A stretch of 64,000 nucleotides of DNA from assembly GCF_010093815.1 (NCBI RefSeq), contig NW_022985563.1, positions 512,247-576,246 on the forward strand, in the 5' to 3' direction. Below the pieces are notes generated by a model, which was not told the DNA's origin, ran no database searches, and saw nothing but the letters and a program-made list of their open reading frames with translations. The translations under genes and the position numbers were made by a program. Below are positions 10,687 through 21,370 of this stretch, piece by piece (position 1 is the stretch's first letter; the number at the start of each line of letters is the position of its first letter). The DNA comes from Pseudovirgaria hyperparasitica (Eukaryota; Ascomycota; Dothideomycetes; Acrospermales; Acrospermaceae).

Positions 10687-12332
10687 CTGAAACACACTCG
10701 AGCGAGCCAGGGAACTAGATGCCAGCAGTCCGTCTCGAGCAGTGACGAGTAGGGGGAATATCCTCTACCACAACGGAACGAATCGCTGTTGACCGATGAT
10801 GTTATCGGAATGACAGTGGGCGATCGATGGGACTTAGTAAAGCCGCTGAAGCCTGCTTCTGGCAAACGCACACACAAAAGAAGCGCTGGTGTGGAGTTTA
10901 GTGATGAATATAAAATTAGACGGATAGCCCTTGGGGAAGGTTATTAACAACGTGAGCCAACAAGCCCCCAGCTACCAATACTTGACTTCAACAGCGCATC
11001 GCACAGCATCTCCGTTACCCGTTTGACCGCACAATGGCTTCCCTTGTTCTTTGTGTCGCCCTTGCGTCGCTATAACGCAGTGCGCTGAGATGACCATTGT
11101 GCACACAAAGCTATCCATACCGGTGGACCGGAGTCGGATGAACTCGAATTTTGTGAAGAATGAAAGACGTGGCTGATGGCCTCACCTACCTTGACTATGC
11201 TTATTCACAGTGTGAAGACTGTCAAAGGCCAATTGCTCTGCTGTCATGCTGTTAACCATCCTCCCCTATACCAATATCACAGTTTGCTCACTATCATCTA
11301 TCATGACGACGATGCTCACCAAAGCCATCTGGCCTGGCATATCGCCGTGCGTTACCACCTATGCATAGATACGTGTCGTAAGTTGTCTGGTCTCACTTGT
11401 CTTGTTCGACTGGCTTTTGTTGTTTGTTATGAGACCTGGCGAAGGTCCCAAGCTTCATGCTGTCAGATTGTAACCCATCTGTTCAGCCGCTGTCAGGCCA
11501 TGACACAACGAGGGAGTGACTGCGTAGCTATCATCGATACCTACAAAGATTGAGTTTATGGAAAGTCTGCATATAGCTTCGAGGGAGTCAACAATAGAAG
11601 TAGTCATATTCAAAGACTATATGATTGAGCCAGGGCAAGGCATGCTCATCTATCCATACCGACTAGGTTGCAGGAGTCTTGGAGCTCCTTGCACGCTGTA
11701 GTGCATTGTTCTATAGAAGCCCACTCAGCATGTTAATAGGACACTCCAAGCCACTGTCTACAGTTCACTGCTCCCAACTCCTTGACCGGTATACCAATCC
11801 ATCTTCAAGGCACAATCCGTCCCATGTCGTCCTTGAACTATAGCGCACAGCGCGCACCGTTGACGAGGATGACTTCTCTAGTGTGCGCGCCCAGACACTT
11901 TATCCTGGCCGACACCACCGACTCGAACTAAAACTCCAGACGACGCCTGCTCAGGCCAACTCCTCCGACCGACTGAGAGCTCTCCTTTCATCCTCACGAT
12001 TATCCTGATCGCATAATCCCTGATTTTCGTCACTCACTTTCGACTTCTGTCACTTCAATTCGCTTTTGCAATTGTCCTCTTTACTTGTCCAGACCGCCAA
12101 ACTATCCCATAGTCCTGCCGAACTAGTCGAACCAACTTTCTGCACTTTTTTCCCTGGTACCTACTACCAAGGTAAAGTCCCATTGATACTTCTCACATCC
12201 AATCGTAAGTACACTCTCATCTAGTGCCTCAGCGATGACTAACAGAGGACTCTGCAGCCTCTTTTCAAAATCCCTCGTCCGCTACACACTACCTCTCATA
12301 ATCCACTCGTCCCCGGCTGCCGAACCCAGAAC
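10687..12332. other. Intergenic and 5' leader of the RNA-binding gene
   Basis: No gene is supported. The part from about 11900 is CT-rich with many CACTT/TTCTC motifs, typical of a fungal core promoter and 5' leader for the gene starting at 12333. The 125-codon frame at 11176-11553 has no recognisable features. Confidence 0.5.
12205..12245 (+). other. Possible 5'UTR intron
   Basis: A consensus GTAAGT donor at 12205 and a CTAACAG branch/acceptor ending at 12245 lie in the leader of the gene starting at 12333. The 41-nt length is short for this genome, so the call is tentative. Confidence 0.3.
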
Positions 12333-14374
12333 ATGTCGAGTGCACCTCAAGGGAGCAACCTCGACAAGTATGTGGTGATTCATATTGCTACTACCTGCGA
12401 CGAGCATGGTGTCTATGTGACAAAGGACTCTGCTGAAGTCATCGAAGTCGGTGCCATCATTGTGGATGCAAAAACTCTTGAAGAGGTGCGTTGCTCGCTC
12501 AAGATTGCTACCAAGTGACCCATCACGCTGACGGATGGTTACCTGCAGGCCTATCGGGAGAGCACCTTGGTCAAACCTGTCAATACCCCAATCACTCCTC
12601 TCTGCAGTAAGTCTCCCAGATAATGCTTGCTCGTCTCCATTGCCACTGCTAACGTTGGACTTCGTCTGTAGCTAGCCTGACTACCCTCACCTGGGAACAC
12701 GTCCGAAATGCAGGAACCTTCCGTGATGCTATCAATCGAGTCGATACGTTTGTTCAAGAACATCTTCTGTCTAAGAACCTCGAATTCGCCTTTGTGACAC
12801 TTGACTCCTGGGATCTCCGTGTGCAGCTTCCACGTGAAGCCAGGGACAAATCTGTCGTGCTGCCTCCGTACCTCCAACACTCGCGTACATTTGATTTGAG
12901 AACAGAATACCAAAGATGGCAAGCACACCACCCCGAATCCTTGCCCTTCGGCTCCTCGGCCCTGTCAAACATATGTGCTGCCTTGGAGGTGGAGCCTGTG
13001 CAAGCTTCTGCGCCTATCAAACACAATCTGCCCTTTCACCTTCAAGCGCTGGCCCCTGCGTCCCCTAGGCGAGCCATGGAAGAAGCTGTGACCTTGACAA
13101 GAGTTCTTCGGGGTCTCATCAGGAAATCTCAGCCTCCCCACGACCACCCTGACGTCCTCACTCGCCCAATGGATGCTCGTGCCGATGTTCGTGCCTTCCT
13201 CTCGGAGCGAAGCAAAGTCTTGCACATGAGCGGCCTTCCCCACGATACCACTCAATCTGAGCTCGAAAGCTGGTTCACTCAGTTTGGTGGCCGACCAATT
13301 GCATTCTGGACGCTGCGTACTCCCGACCAACACAAGCCGACTGGCACTGGATTCGCCGTATTCTCGTCCCACGAAGAAGTGAGAAGCCCCACAAGACTAC
13401 ATCTAGAAAATACTAATGCTAACCTTGGATAGGCTGCCGAAAGTTTGTGCATGAATGGCCGCGCTCTCAACGAAAAGGCCATCGAAGTTTCGCCATCGTC
13501 TAGCCGCGTCCTTGACAGAGCCGCCGATATCCTGACACCTTTCCCGCCCAGCAAAAACCGCCCACGTCCAGGTGATTGGACATGTCCATCGTGTGGTTTC
13601 TCAAACTTCCAGCGCCGTACAGCTTGTTTCCGATGCTCTTTCCCTGCCATGTCTGCTGCTGGTGGTGGCGCTGGACCTTCAAATGACATGAGTTATGGCG
13701 GTGGGTACGGCTATGGAGGCCACCCAGGAATGATGCCCCCTCAACACCATATGGGCCATGGTCATGGCATGGGTCACGGCCGCGGCGGTGGTGGTGGTTC
13801 AGGAGTAGTACCCTTTCGAGCTGGCGACTGGAAGTGTGGTGGAGAAGGATGCAACTATCACAACTTTGCCAAGAATGTTAGCTGCCTCCGTTGCGGAGCA
13901 AGTCGTGCTGGTGCTGCTGTCGTCGCAGATTCTGCCTTCCCATCTCCAATGGATAACCAACAATCCAACTTTGGTATGGGTCCTCCATCTATGACTGGCA
14001 CTCCAGGACCTTCCCATTACGGCGGTGCATCCTTCGGGTCTGCTCCCGGCTTCCCGGGTGGCCAGTATGGAGGCCCTCCAAGTACCTACGCACTTCCTTC
14101 TGGCATGGGTGGTGCTAGTCCTTATCCTCCCATGGGTGCTCAATACGCACCGAACGGTGGAATGCAATCGACTCCGTTTGACAGTCGTGCAGCTGAAGCT
14201 GCATTCACCTCAGCTGGACAAATGCCCCCTTCTGCTGGCGCCGGCTTCTCCAATGGAAACTTTCAGGAGGGACAGTCTGACCCTTTCCCATTCCTCTCAG
14301 GGGGTCTAGGAAACCTTTCTATTAGCAACGACAATCGCAACAATCCTAATTCGAACAACAAGTCTCCCGCATAA
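12333..14374 (+). CDS. RNA-binding protein: ERI1-like fold, RRM, two RanBP2 zinc fingers
   Basis: A conserved Pezizomycotina protein of about 600 residues. Exons: 12333-12485, 12549-12606, 12672-13378, 13433-14374. Introns of 63, 65 and 54 nt have consensus ends and keep the frame. The N-terminus (about 10-230) follows the DEDDh exonuclease fold of the ERI1 class, but the first catalytic motif reads VIHIATTC where active enzymes have a D-x-E-A-T-C pattern, so it is probably inactive. An RRM follows (about 285-365, KVLHMSGLPHDTTQSELESWF ... GFAVFSS). Two RanBP2-type zinc fingers of pattern W-x-C-x(2-4)-C-x3-N-x6-C-x2-C follow (GDWTCPSCGFSNF and GDWKCGGEGCNYHNF). The tail is Gly/Met/Pro-rich. 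RanBP2 fingers of this kind bind single-stranded RNA, so a role in mRNA handling is inferred. Confidence 0.9.
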
Positions 14375-15775
14375 TTCTGAGCATCTGATTTAAAGCGTGG
14401 ATCAGGGTCTGGAGATCGGTATGGAAAAGTTCTTGAGCGACCAACGGCATGGAATGGTGAATCTGTTTAATTCGGTTGGGGCAGGAGTTCTTCAAGATTG
14501 GACATATCGCGCCATCTACTTTGAGCCTGGAGCATGGTTGGGGGTGGGACACTGGCATAGAACGGACAAATTGCGATTTATCAAAACCAGGTGGCGGTTC
14601 CAATGGTGTTCTTTTTCAAGCTTGGATCTTCGGGAGATGGGGGCGTGGATCTTTTCAGTCTCAACCGCCAGCGTTACCGGGGGAGCTGTGTAGCTTTTCT
14701 TTCTCTCTTTCTCTCTTTTTTCGAGATTTTGCTTTGTCGCCTTTCGCTACCATGTCTACGGCCGCCGCGTGAGACGCCGATTGGGTGATGCCGAAATATG
14801 AAATTGTGCAATTACTCTTACTTTGTTTCTAAAAAGTCGTGCGATTTCTTGAATCGCATAATAGCTATTCGATTTCGGCACCGAATCTCACGTTTCCTTT
14901 CGAACAAAGTCTAATCCTTACTCGTCTCATGTTGAAGAGTACAACATGGTATTGAGACAACCTGTATCTCTCTGTGCTCACAGTTTCATCCACTAATCGA
15001 TCTATTGAGCTGACCTAGACCTAAAACTATAGCTCTGCTGCTCTCATGACATATAGGATTCAGTCACATAACCCACACGGCTCTTGCGGTCTATAATCTA
15101 GTTTATTGATGGCACGCTTCTGACATCCCTTAGTACCTGCTACCGTGTGATGTATTTTTCTATCAGACAACAGCACTTACGGCCCGTCCTACATCTTGTC
15201 TGCACATCAAGATCACATAACATAGCCATAGGTCTAAATCCATCGAAACATGCAGTAGACAAGAAGAAATATCACGACTGGGGGGAAAGAAATTTTTTTT
15301 ACCAGTACTAGTGAGTTGTTGGACGTCCAAGGTTTTGGTTAAGTCCACGCGCTGGAACCATGGAAACGCAGCCGGACGTACCGCGGAGTCAGAATTTTTT
15401 TTCTAGAAAAATTTGCTAACAAGGGATGGTTTATTGGCATATAAAGAGGTGGCTACTCCCTGTTCTTGATCGTGTTTTTTTCATCGTACGCGCTACACTG
15501 TCTTCCTCTTGATACTTCTTGTCAGCAAACACAACCAAATCACATATCAACACCAGATCAACACAAGCATTTGTAAGTATTAGCACCTTTCTCTTACTCT
15601 TCCAACTCAGCCATTCCATGGTTATTTCATACCCCATACTCTCAACTATCACATTCATAGTTCATGAAACACCTAATACCACCATCTCATCACAACCCCT
15701 TTTGCATACCCAACACAACACTAATACATCCATCTAGTCCCAAAGACCTCAAATCACACCTACCCATCACCAACA
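14375..15775. other. Intergenic
   Basis: 3' flank of the RNA-binding gene and promoter/leader of the metalloprotease. It contains A/T runs (near 15290 and 15395) and no supportable gene or RNA. Confidence 0.5.
15573..15737 (+). other. Possible 5'UTR intron
   Basis: A GTAAGT donor at 15573, a CTAATAC branch-like site near 15721 and a TCTAG acceptor ending at 15737 lie just upstream of the metalloprotease ATG. At 165 nt it would be longer than most introns here. Confidence 0.35.
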
Positions 15776-16459
15776 ATGACCGTTCTATCCCACACGAAAC
15801 GCGTCATTCTCGCTCTCCTCGCCACAAATATGGCATTCGCCCTCCCTTCACACCCGGCTTCCAACACAACTTGCACCGGTTATCCCATCTCCCAAGGCCC
15901 CGAAGACGCCTACACCGTCGCACCCGCCTGCCCCCCAGACTCCTCCACCCTCATGCTCTCCGCCCTCCCGGAATGCGCCCGCCTAGCCACCAACGCCGCC
16001 GCCGCGGCCCGCTCCGGAACAGCACCCCAACTCCGCACCATCTTCAAGACCACCGACCCGGCCGTCCACGCACACATCGCCTCCACCTTCGACGCCATCG
16101 CCAGCGCCTGCGGCACCACCAGCACAACCAGCATCCCCACCATCCACTGCGGCGACGCCCCACCCCGAACGGAATGCACAACCGGCAAAGTCGCCGGCTA
16201 CGCCACCGGCCACACCGTCGCCTTCTGCCCCTTCTTCTTCGGCCTGCCGCTGTTGCCGAGTAGTTGTGAGAAGTCGAAGAGTCGGGCGGGACTGGTGGTG
16301 CATGAGTTTGCGCATGTGCGGGACCTGGTGGGCGGGTGGATTGTGGATGTGGCGTATTTTCCGGAGGGGGTGTTGGGGTTGGGGACTGCGGATGCGTTGA
16401 GGAATGCGGATTCGTTTCATCTTTTTGCTGTGGGGGTGGAGATGGGGTGTTGGGTTTGA
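15776..16459 (+). CDS. Secreted M35-like (deuterolysin/aspzincin) metalloprotease
   Basis: A 227-residue protein with an N-terminal signal peptide (hydrophobic core VILALLATNMAFA, likely cleavage near residue 23). The zinc site is HEFAH (about residue 176), an HExxH motif, followed about 25 residues later by GTADALRNADSFHLFA. That fits the GTxD plus NAD-x-x-x-x-FA arrangement of deuterolysins, where Asp is the third zinc ligand. Paired cysteines (TECTTG, FCPFFFG, SSCEK, MGCWV) suit an extracellular enzyme. It probably degrades extracellular or host protein. No intron is needed. The coding strand is strongly C-rich to about 16245 and then abruptly G-rich. Confidence 0.85.
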   Translation: MTVLSHTKRVILALLATNMAFALPSHPASNTTCTGYPISQGPEDAYTVAPACPPDSSTLMLSALPECARLATNAAAAARSGTAPQLRTIFKTTDPAVHAHIASTFDAIASACGTTSTTSIPTIHCGDAPPRTECTTGKVAGYATGHTVAFCPFFFGLPLLPSSCEKSKSRAGLVVHEFAHVRDLVGGWIVDVAYFPEGVLGLGTADALRNADSFHLFAVGVEMGCWV

Positions 16460-17369
16460 GAGGCAATGGAGGGATGGTGGAGGTTGTATCATTTGAGCGT
16501 TGCGTGGTATTAGGATAGTTCCATAGTTGATAGTTGATATACACGGTTCCTTTCTGTCCGTTTGTTGTAAAGCTAGTGTTGTCGTATATGTCGTGGTCAA
16601 GGGAGCCCTAGATGCAAGTTCGGACGACTGGAAAAAGGACACTGGATGTACACTAGATCAGTCCGTCTACGTTCGAGCATGTATGTAATCATGTATGCCA
16701 TGTCAGCTCTTGAATGAAAACTAAAAGATCTAAGATCTTCTTACTCTCGGATTCACCAGTCGGATTCGCTGATTATTAGGCATGCTTAGGCTACGCTGTC
16801 GATCTCAGGATTAATGACCTGCAGCTAGCCTTGGTCAAGATGATTGCATTACGACTATTACTTAGCCGGATGCTGGGTTCTATCAAAGTAGTCGTAGAAT
16901 GGTGAATTAGACATATGGTCTCAAGAGCAACTCGAAAGCTTTCACATCGTAGCCTGGTCTCGCCTCTCTTTTGTTCCAAATATCAGAAGAGGTTAGAGTG
17001 AACTCGTTGTTTTCACGCAAGTTGAGTTGCGTCTCTTATGCCACACGCAATGCCCTGACCACCAAATGGAGGAAAGACGTGAGCAGCATCTCCGGTTGAC
17101 ACTGACTTGCCAGGGAACCAGCAATTCGCGACCTTATGCGTGAACGTAAACGGCCTGCATTATAGAATCTCAATGCAGCTCAGTGGAAAGTTAATTTGTT
17201 GATGAAATAGTCTTCCACTCCCATCTTCATCCCTAGTTACGTTCGAACTTCTAGGATCATGATATTATGTTTAAGGATAAATTAAACTCCTTAATATTTC
17301 ATTCTTTGAAACATTGATGGATGTTTCATTATTGGGGCGATCTCTTAGCTAGCTTATGTCACGGCTTTT
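16460..17369. other. Intergenic, AT-rich
   Basis: No gene is supported. The AT content rises, especially at 17190-17350, marking entry into the accessory block. Confidence 0.5.
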
Positions 17370-17721
17370 ATGCGACCTATTAGTCTGCATGCTGGGGCAT
17401 GGCGATATCTAGGAGCATACTCAGACGCCAACTTTCATCTCGCATATCTGAAATCCTTCGTTCAGGAGCTCGAAAGTGCCAAGTTCGATGCCTTTTTCAT
17501 GGTTGACCATTTGGCAGTCTTGAATGTGCCGGTCGAGACACTGAGACGCAATCATACTGTAGCATTATTTGAACCCTTTACTCTTTTGTTCCGCTCTATG
17601 GTGAGTCACAGATAAGATTGACCTTGCTGCAACGGCTTCGACTACATGATCGTAACATGTAGTACGCCGATTTGCGTCGTTCAATCTTTTGGGAGGGTGT
17701 GCTGCGTGGAATGTTGTCACA
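17370..17721 (+). pseudogene. Luciferase-like monooxygenase (NtaA/SnaA-type) remnant
   Basis: The first 81 codons (17370-17615) match the start of FMN-dependent nitrilotriacetate-type monooxygenases: AWRYLGAYSDANFHLAYLKS, then KFDAFFMVDHLAVLN and FEPFTLL. The frame then breaks with a stop at 17613-17615. A shifted fragment reads DLAATASTT where intact family members have GLAATASTTY, and the family motif AWNVVT appears in another frame at 17704-17721. The rest of the usual protein of about 450 residues is missing. This is a degraded fragment, not a functional gene. Confidence 0.72.
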
Positions 17722-18221
17722 ATAGCAAGGTCTGGTGCCTACATGAAACGCGAAGATATTTTCAAGCAAAATAAACGGACGGAAACGGTAGCGAGGGCTG
17801 CTGCCGTCAAAAATCAGCAGGCTATTATGTACGTATGAGGCAACTCCACACTGAGTGCCTAAAGCCTGACCCGTTTATCATGTGACTCTCTGTGACTGGT
17901 ACAGCATAAAATATGTATATATAATAACGTGCTAAAGATTAGTGAGACAATAAATTGTAGGTAAAAGAGACCATACTTGAGTTCATGTTTTAACTTTACT
18001 AAGAAATTCATGGATCTTAAAATGATAGATATGGAATAATAACATCTCTCTAGTAGATCAAGAGTTCCGTTTGATTGATGTATCAATATGCGGGACATGG
18101 ATGAATGAATACCGGCTCGCTAATATTCTCCACGACCTGGTTTAGCCTTCCTCGTACAACCATTTATACGGTGCATACCCCGCTCATCCTTCAGAAACAT
18201 ACTCTAATTTTCACCGCAACT
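17722..18221. other. Intergenic, AT-rich
   Basis: Nothing is supported after the monooxygenase remnant. A frame to about 17838 stays open but matches nothing I recognise. AT-rich DNA runs up to the kinase-like gene. Confidence 0.45.
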
Positions 18222-19232
18222 ATGGATCAACCCCGCTGCGTGGTCAACGACTTCCTCTGGGATATTTCAGATCATAGCTCAGAGCTCACTATCTTGTGCA
18301 AAGGCAAACGTATACGAGTATTCATAGATGTCGCTTACTTAGAAAGCTCGCCATCTCTCAAGAGCCAATATTTACGTTATCTCGAAGTCGCAGATGCATT
18401 TAAGCTAGACGGGTTAACTATAGATGACTTCTACGATTGGATCCTCGAAGCCTGCTTACCAGAATTTCGAAAGCTGGCACCATCCGAAATTGGTCCGCGA
18501 CCTACGATTGCCGATCATCTCTCCTTAGACATGCTTCATTACAAGATGCACGCAGTCGCCGGAAACCTTACTCTTGTGCATTGCACTGACAAAAGAGATG
18601 AGTACATACCCTTCGGGTCTCGTTTCGATGAGGATGCCTGTTCAGCATGGCCTATCACGGCTCCAGAGGACGTCTACATAGCGAAGGACACGACTGGGGA
18701 TGCTCTGTATCAAACGCCCGGGAAGGTAATTTTTGATGAGAAAGAATACTTCTTCAAACCGCTACATTATTCAGATCGTCAACAATGCAAGCGAGAACTG
18801 AAGATGTACAAAGAAATCAAAGAGGCTGGGCTAGAATCTCTCAGGATCAGTCTTCTTTACAGTATAGTTCGGGGTGGAGACGGGACAGTCTATGGGCTTC
18901 TGTTGAGATTCATTAATGCTGCTGCCATGACACTGAGTTGCGCCCTGAAGTTGAGCACTCCGGAGCATATGCGACAACGCTGGGCAGGACAGATCACCGA
19001 CGTACTCAACCATCTTCATCATGCTGGTATCGTCTGGGGAGATGTCAAGCCCGAGAATGTCTTGATCGACAGAGAGAAGAATGCGTGGGTGATTGATTTT
19101 GGGGGAGGATATACCGAAGGCTGGGTAGAGAAAGACCTCGCAGAGACTATCGAGGGCGACAAACAAGGTCTTGCAAGAATTCAAGAGTATCTTAAAGCAG
19201 GACGTAGGCCCAGATGTATCGAAGGGTCGTAG
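18222..19232 (+). CDS. Fungal-type protein kinase-like protein
   Basis: A single-exon protein of 336 residues. I chose the ATG at 18222 (MDQPRCVVNDFLWD) over an in-frame ATG at 18105, because the extra 39 residues look like translated leader. The C-terminal half is a compact kinase domain: a lysine-bearing strand KEYFFKPL, catalytic loop WGDVKPENVLID with the Asp-Lys-Asn triad, and the metal-binding loop as IDFGGGYTEGW. It ends about 55 residues after that, as usual for this expanded fungal family, so it lacks most of a canonical C-lobe. The substrate and activity are unknown. It lies in an AT-rich accessory stretch beside a pseudogene and secreted proteins. Confidence 0.8.
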   Translation: MDQPRCVVNDFLWDISDHSSELTILCKGKRIRVFIDVAYLESSPSLKSQYLRYLEVADAFKLDGLTIDDFYDWILEACLPEFRKLAPSEIGPRPTIADHLSLDMLHYKMHAVAGNLTLVHCTDKRDEYIPFGSRFDEDACSAWPITAPEDVYIAKDTTGDALYQTPGKVIFDEKEYFFKPLHYSDRQQCKRELKMYKEIKEAGLESLRISLLYSIVRGGDGTVYGLLLRFINAAAMTLSCALKLSTPEHMRQRWAGQITDVLNHLHHAGIVWGDVKPENVLIDREKNAWVIDFGGGYTEGWVEKDLAETIEGDKQGLARIQEYLKAGRRPRCIEGS

Positions 19233-20242
19233 CCTTATGTGGACGTCGTCTCACAAATCCACCAGCTGTCAGCTGAACACCTCCCCTGAGATACATTCCT
19301 AAGTGTTTTGGGAGGCTCAAATGGCGATCCGATCGATTCTCAGGGAAAAGGATTTTCATCTTTCTACTGTTCTTTTGGACATCTATGCCGGAGGGCACAT
19401 CGATGGAGATTGACAGCCACACACAACACTTCGTAAGCCTATCCGAAGAACGTATGGATTGTGACTGATTAAACTTTGTTGGAGTTGGCAAAAACAAAGA
19501 TATCTGACAGTGCGGCAACCGAGTCAGCGCTACGGAGGCTACAATGAATGGCCTTGCATTCGTACCCCCGAGACGATTCCGGATGAGGTTACAACCTGGC
19601 TGAGTTAGAGTGCTGCAGACGGATTGACAAGCACTCTGCCCTACCTGCCTAGAGGCCTTAATGACGTGAACTAACGACTGGTACCTGGAATCCAGCTACA
19701 TGGCCTGTTCCCGACAGAATATGAGGGTAAGACACACGGAGAAACCATCTTGATCTTCCACAACCCTAGGGTCGCTTGTTTGCGCCGTCAAAGGATCGCT
19801 CTGCTGTAGTAGATCATAAGTTTGGGCTGGCATAGAGTGATGATAGAATTGATCATACAACGTCAGCGAAGAAACAACGGCGCTGAAAGAATTTTGGTCT
19901 GGGTATCAAGAGTTAGTTATATCCATATGACTCACCCTACCGACCCAATAACGATCAATAAACTTTGATTCCATAACACGACACTTCAAGCTCATACGCC
20001 CTCGTATTGCACAGAGCATCTCCCGGAGGCCTGTCGCAATGATCTCTTTCATAATTACAGAAATCTATCTCACTCATACTTAGAGCACATAGCAGACCTG
20101 GTAGACTGAGGTTCAAAACTATAATATAACACCAAATAATTGACCTAACTACATTGTACGCCCTAACCACCAAGAATGAAAAGACATATTCTCCTGAGCA
20201 ACCAAACCACTATCCCACAAAGGCAGTCCAAATCCCACTCGT
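19233..20242. other. Intergenic
   Basis: No gene or RNA is supported. It holds the 3' flanks of two convergent genes. Confidence 0.5.
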
Positions 20243-21370
20243 CTATTTTGGCTTCTGCCCCCTCAGACAATTCTTCCAGTTTCTAGACTTTGCCACCTCA
20301 CCCGCCTTTACACCCTGGTCTTTCCGGCTGAACTTTCCCTGTCCAGGTTTTGCTACATTCGGCTTTCTTCCAGCCAACTTACCTCCTATCTTTGCAAGAT
20401 TACCAGCGTTTTTCGCTACAACGTTCACAATGATAGAGGCGATAGCTTCGAAAGCCATGACAATCAGAAGGATAGGGTTCTGTCGTTTCTGCTCCGTGGT
20501 ACTGAGAGCAGTCACGTCAGCGTGGTCGATGACTGGTTCGAAATCGTCAACGATTGCGGGAACATCGAGGTGGGCATCTTTAATAGTTGGCGCCATGACT
20601 GATCTACGAGCTGTATCCATCTGGATTCCATCGCCGAGGCTCATGAACGGCGAGACGTAGTCATCAGACTTGATATCACTCTCATCGTCCGGGAATACCT
20701 TCTCGACCTCCCAGTCTTCAATGTCCTTGGGCCAGATAGCCAACGCGCTCTGCTCAAGGTTGTCCAGATAGTCCTCTGAGAACCCCCCATCGGCAAGGTC
20801 AATCATCTCATCGGTACCGAAAGCGAGCGCAACAAGCGGCAAGCACGACGCAATACGACGCAGTTTCTTCTGGTTCTTCTTGTCCTGGCGCTCAATGTTC
20901 ATGCGCTCCCAGCTGGGCTTCTTGTTGATCATCTTGCGCTTGAAGCGCTCCTTGATGTCGCTCCAGAACTGCTTCAGCTTCTCCTTGGCAACCTCCTTGA
21001 TGCGCCGCTTGATCTTGCATTGACGGTCGTTCTTGTCGCATTCTTGCTCGTTCTCGTCGATGCAGATCGTTTTGGTCATGTCTGGCTTGGTCTTGGGTGG
21101 GCAGCGGATGCATTTGGTGTCGTCGAGTGGATTGCGGATTTTGTTCTTCTTGCAGCGCGCTTTCTTCTTCTCGCAGGTATTGCCGTCAGCACGGGTGGTA
21201 AGTGAGCCCGGTTCAAGTTGCGCTGGTGGCTGCCAGGTACGGAGGACCGGAACGTTGGATGGTGAGCCACGGACACGGTGTGGAGGTGCAATTGCTACCG
21301 GTGGAGTATGCGCAGCAACGCAATGGTTGATAATGAGGAAGATAGCTTTGGTGCCCTGGGTGATCCGCAT
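20243..21370 (-). CDS. Secreted Cys/Lys-rich protein of unknown function
   Basis: Not a characterised family to my knowledge. I chose the ATG at 21368-21370 because MRITQGTKAIFLIINHCVAA starts with a plausible signal peptide; the open frame runs 49 residues further upstream. Of 375 residues, about 60-130 form a Lys- and Cys-rich module with spaced cysteines (CEKKKARC, CIRCPPKTKPD, ECDKNDRQC). A basic, probably helical stretch follows (KRRIKEVAKEKLKQFW, KRKMINKKPSWER), then an acidic region and, about 290-330, a hydrophobic helix (NPILLIVMAFEAIASIIVNVV) that could span a membrane. The C-terminus is again basic. It could be a lineage-specific effector-like or wall protein, but that is inference. 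Confidence 0.7.
   Translation of the reverse strand: MRITQGTKAIFLIINHCVAAHTPPVAIAPPHRVRGSPSNVPVLRTWQPPAQLEPGSLTTRADGNTCEKKKARCKKNKIRNPLDDTKCIRCPPKTKPDMTKTICIDENEQECDKNDRQCKIKRRIKEVAKEKLKQFWSDIKERFKRKMINKKPSWERMNIERQDKKNQKKLRRIASCLPLVALAFGTDEMIDLADGGFSEDYLDNLEQSALAIWPKDIEDWEVEKVFPDDESDIKSDDYVSPFMSLGDGIQMDTARRSVMAPTIKDAHLDVPAIVDDFEPVIDHADVTALSTTEQKRQNPILLIVMAFEAIASIIVNVVAKNAGNLAKIGGKLAGRKPNVAKPGQGKFSRKDQGVKAGEVAKSRNWKNCLRGQKPK

Noticed and set aside
11176-11553. 125-codon frame with ATG start
   Set aside because: No domain, no signal peptide, no conserved-looking motif, and surrounded by promoter-like DNA.
13799-14167. Open frame opposite the RNA-binding protein tail
   Set aside because: Antisense shadow of a Gly/Met/Pro-rich coding region.
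18105-18221. Upstream in-frame ATG for the kinase-like gene
   Set aside because: The extra 39 residues look like translated leader and do not fit the family start; the ATG at 18222 is preferred.
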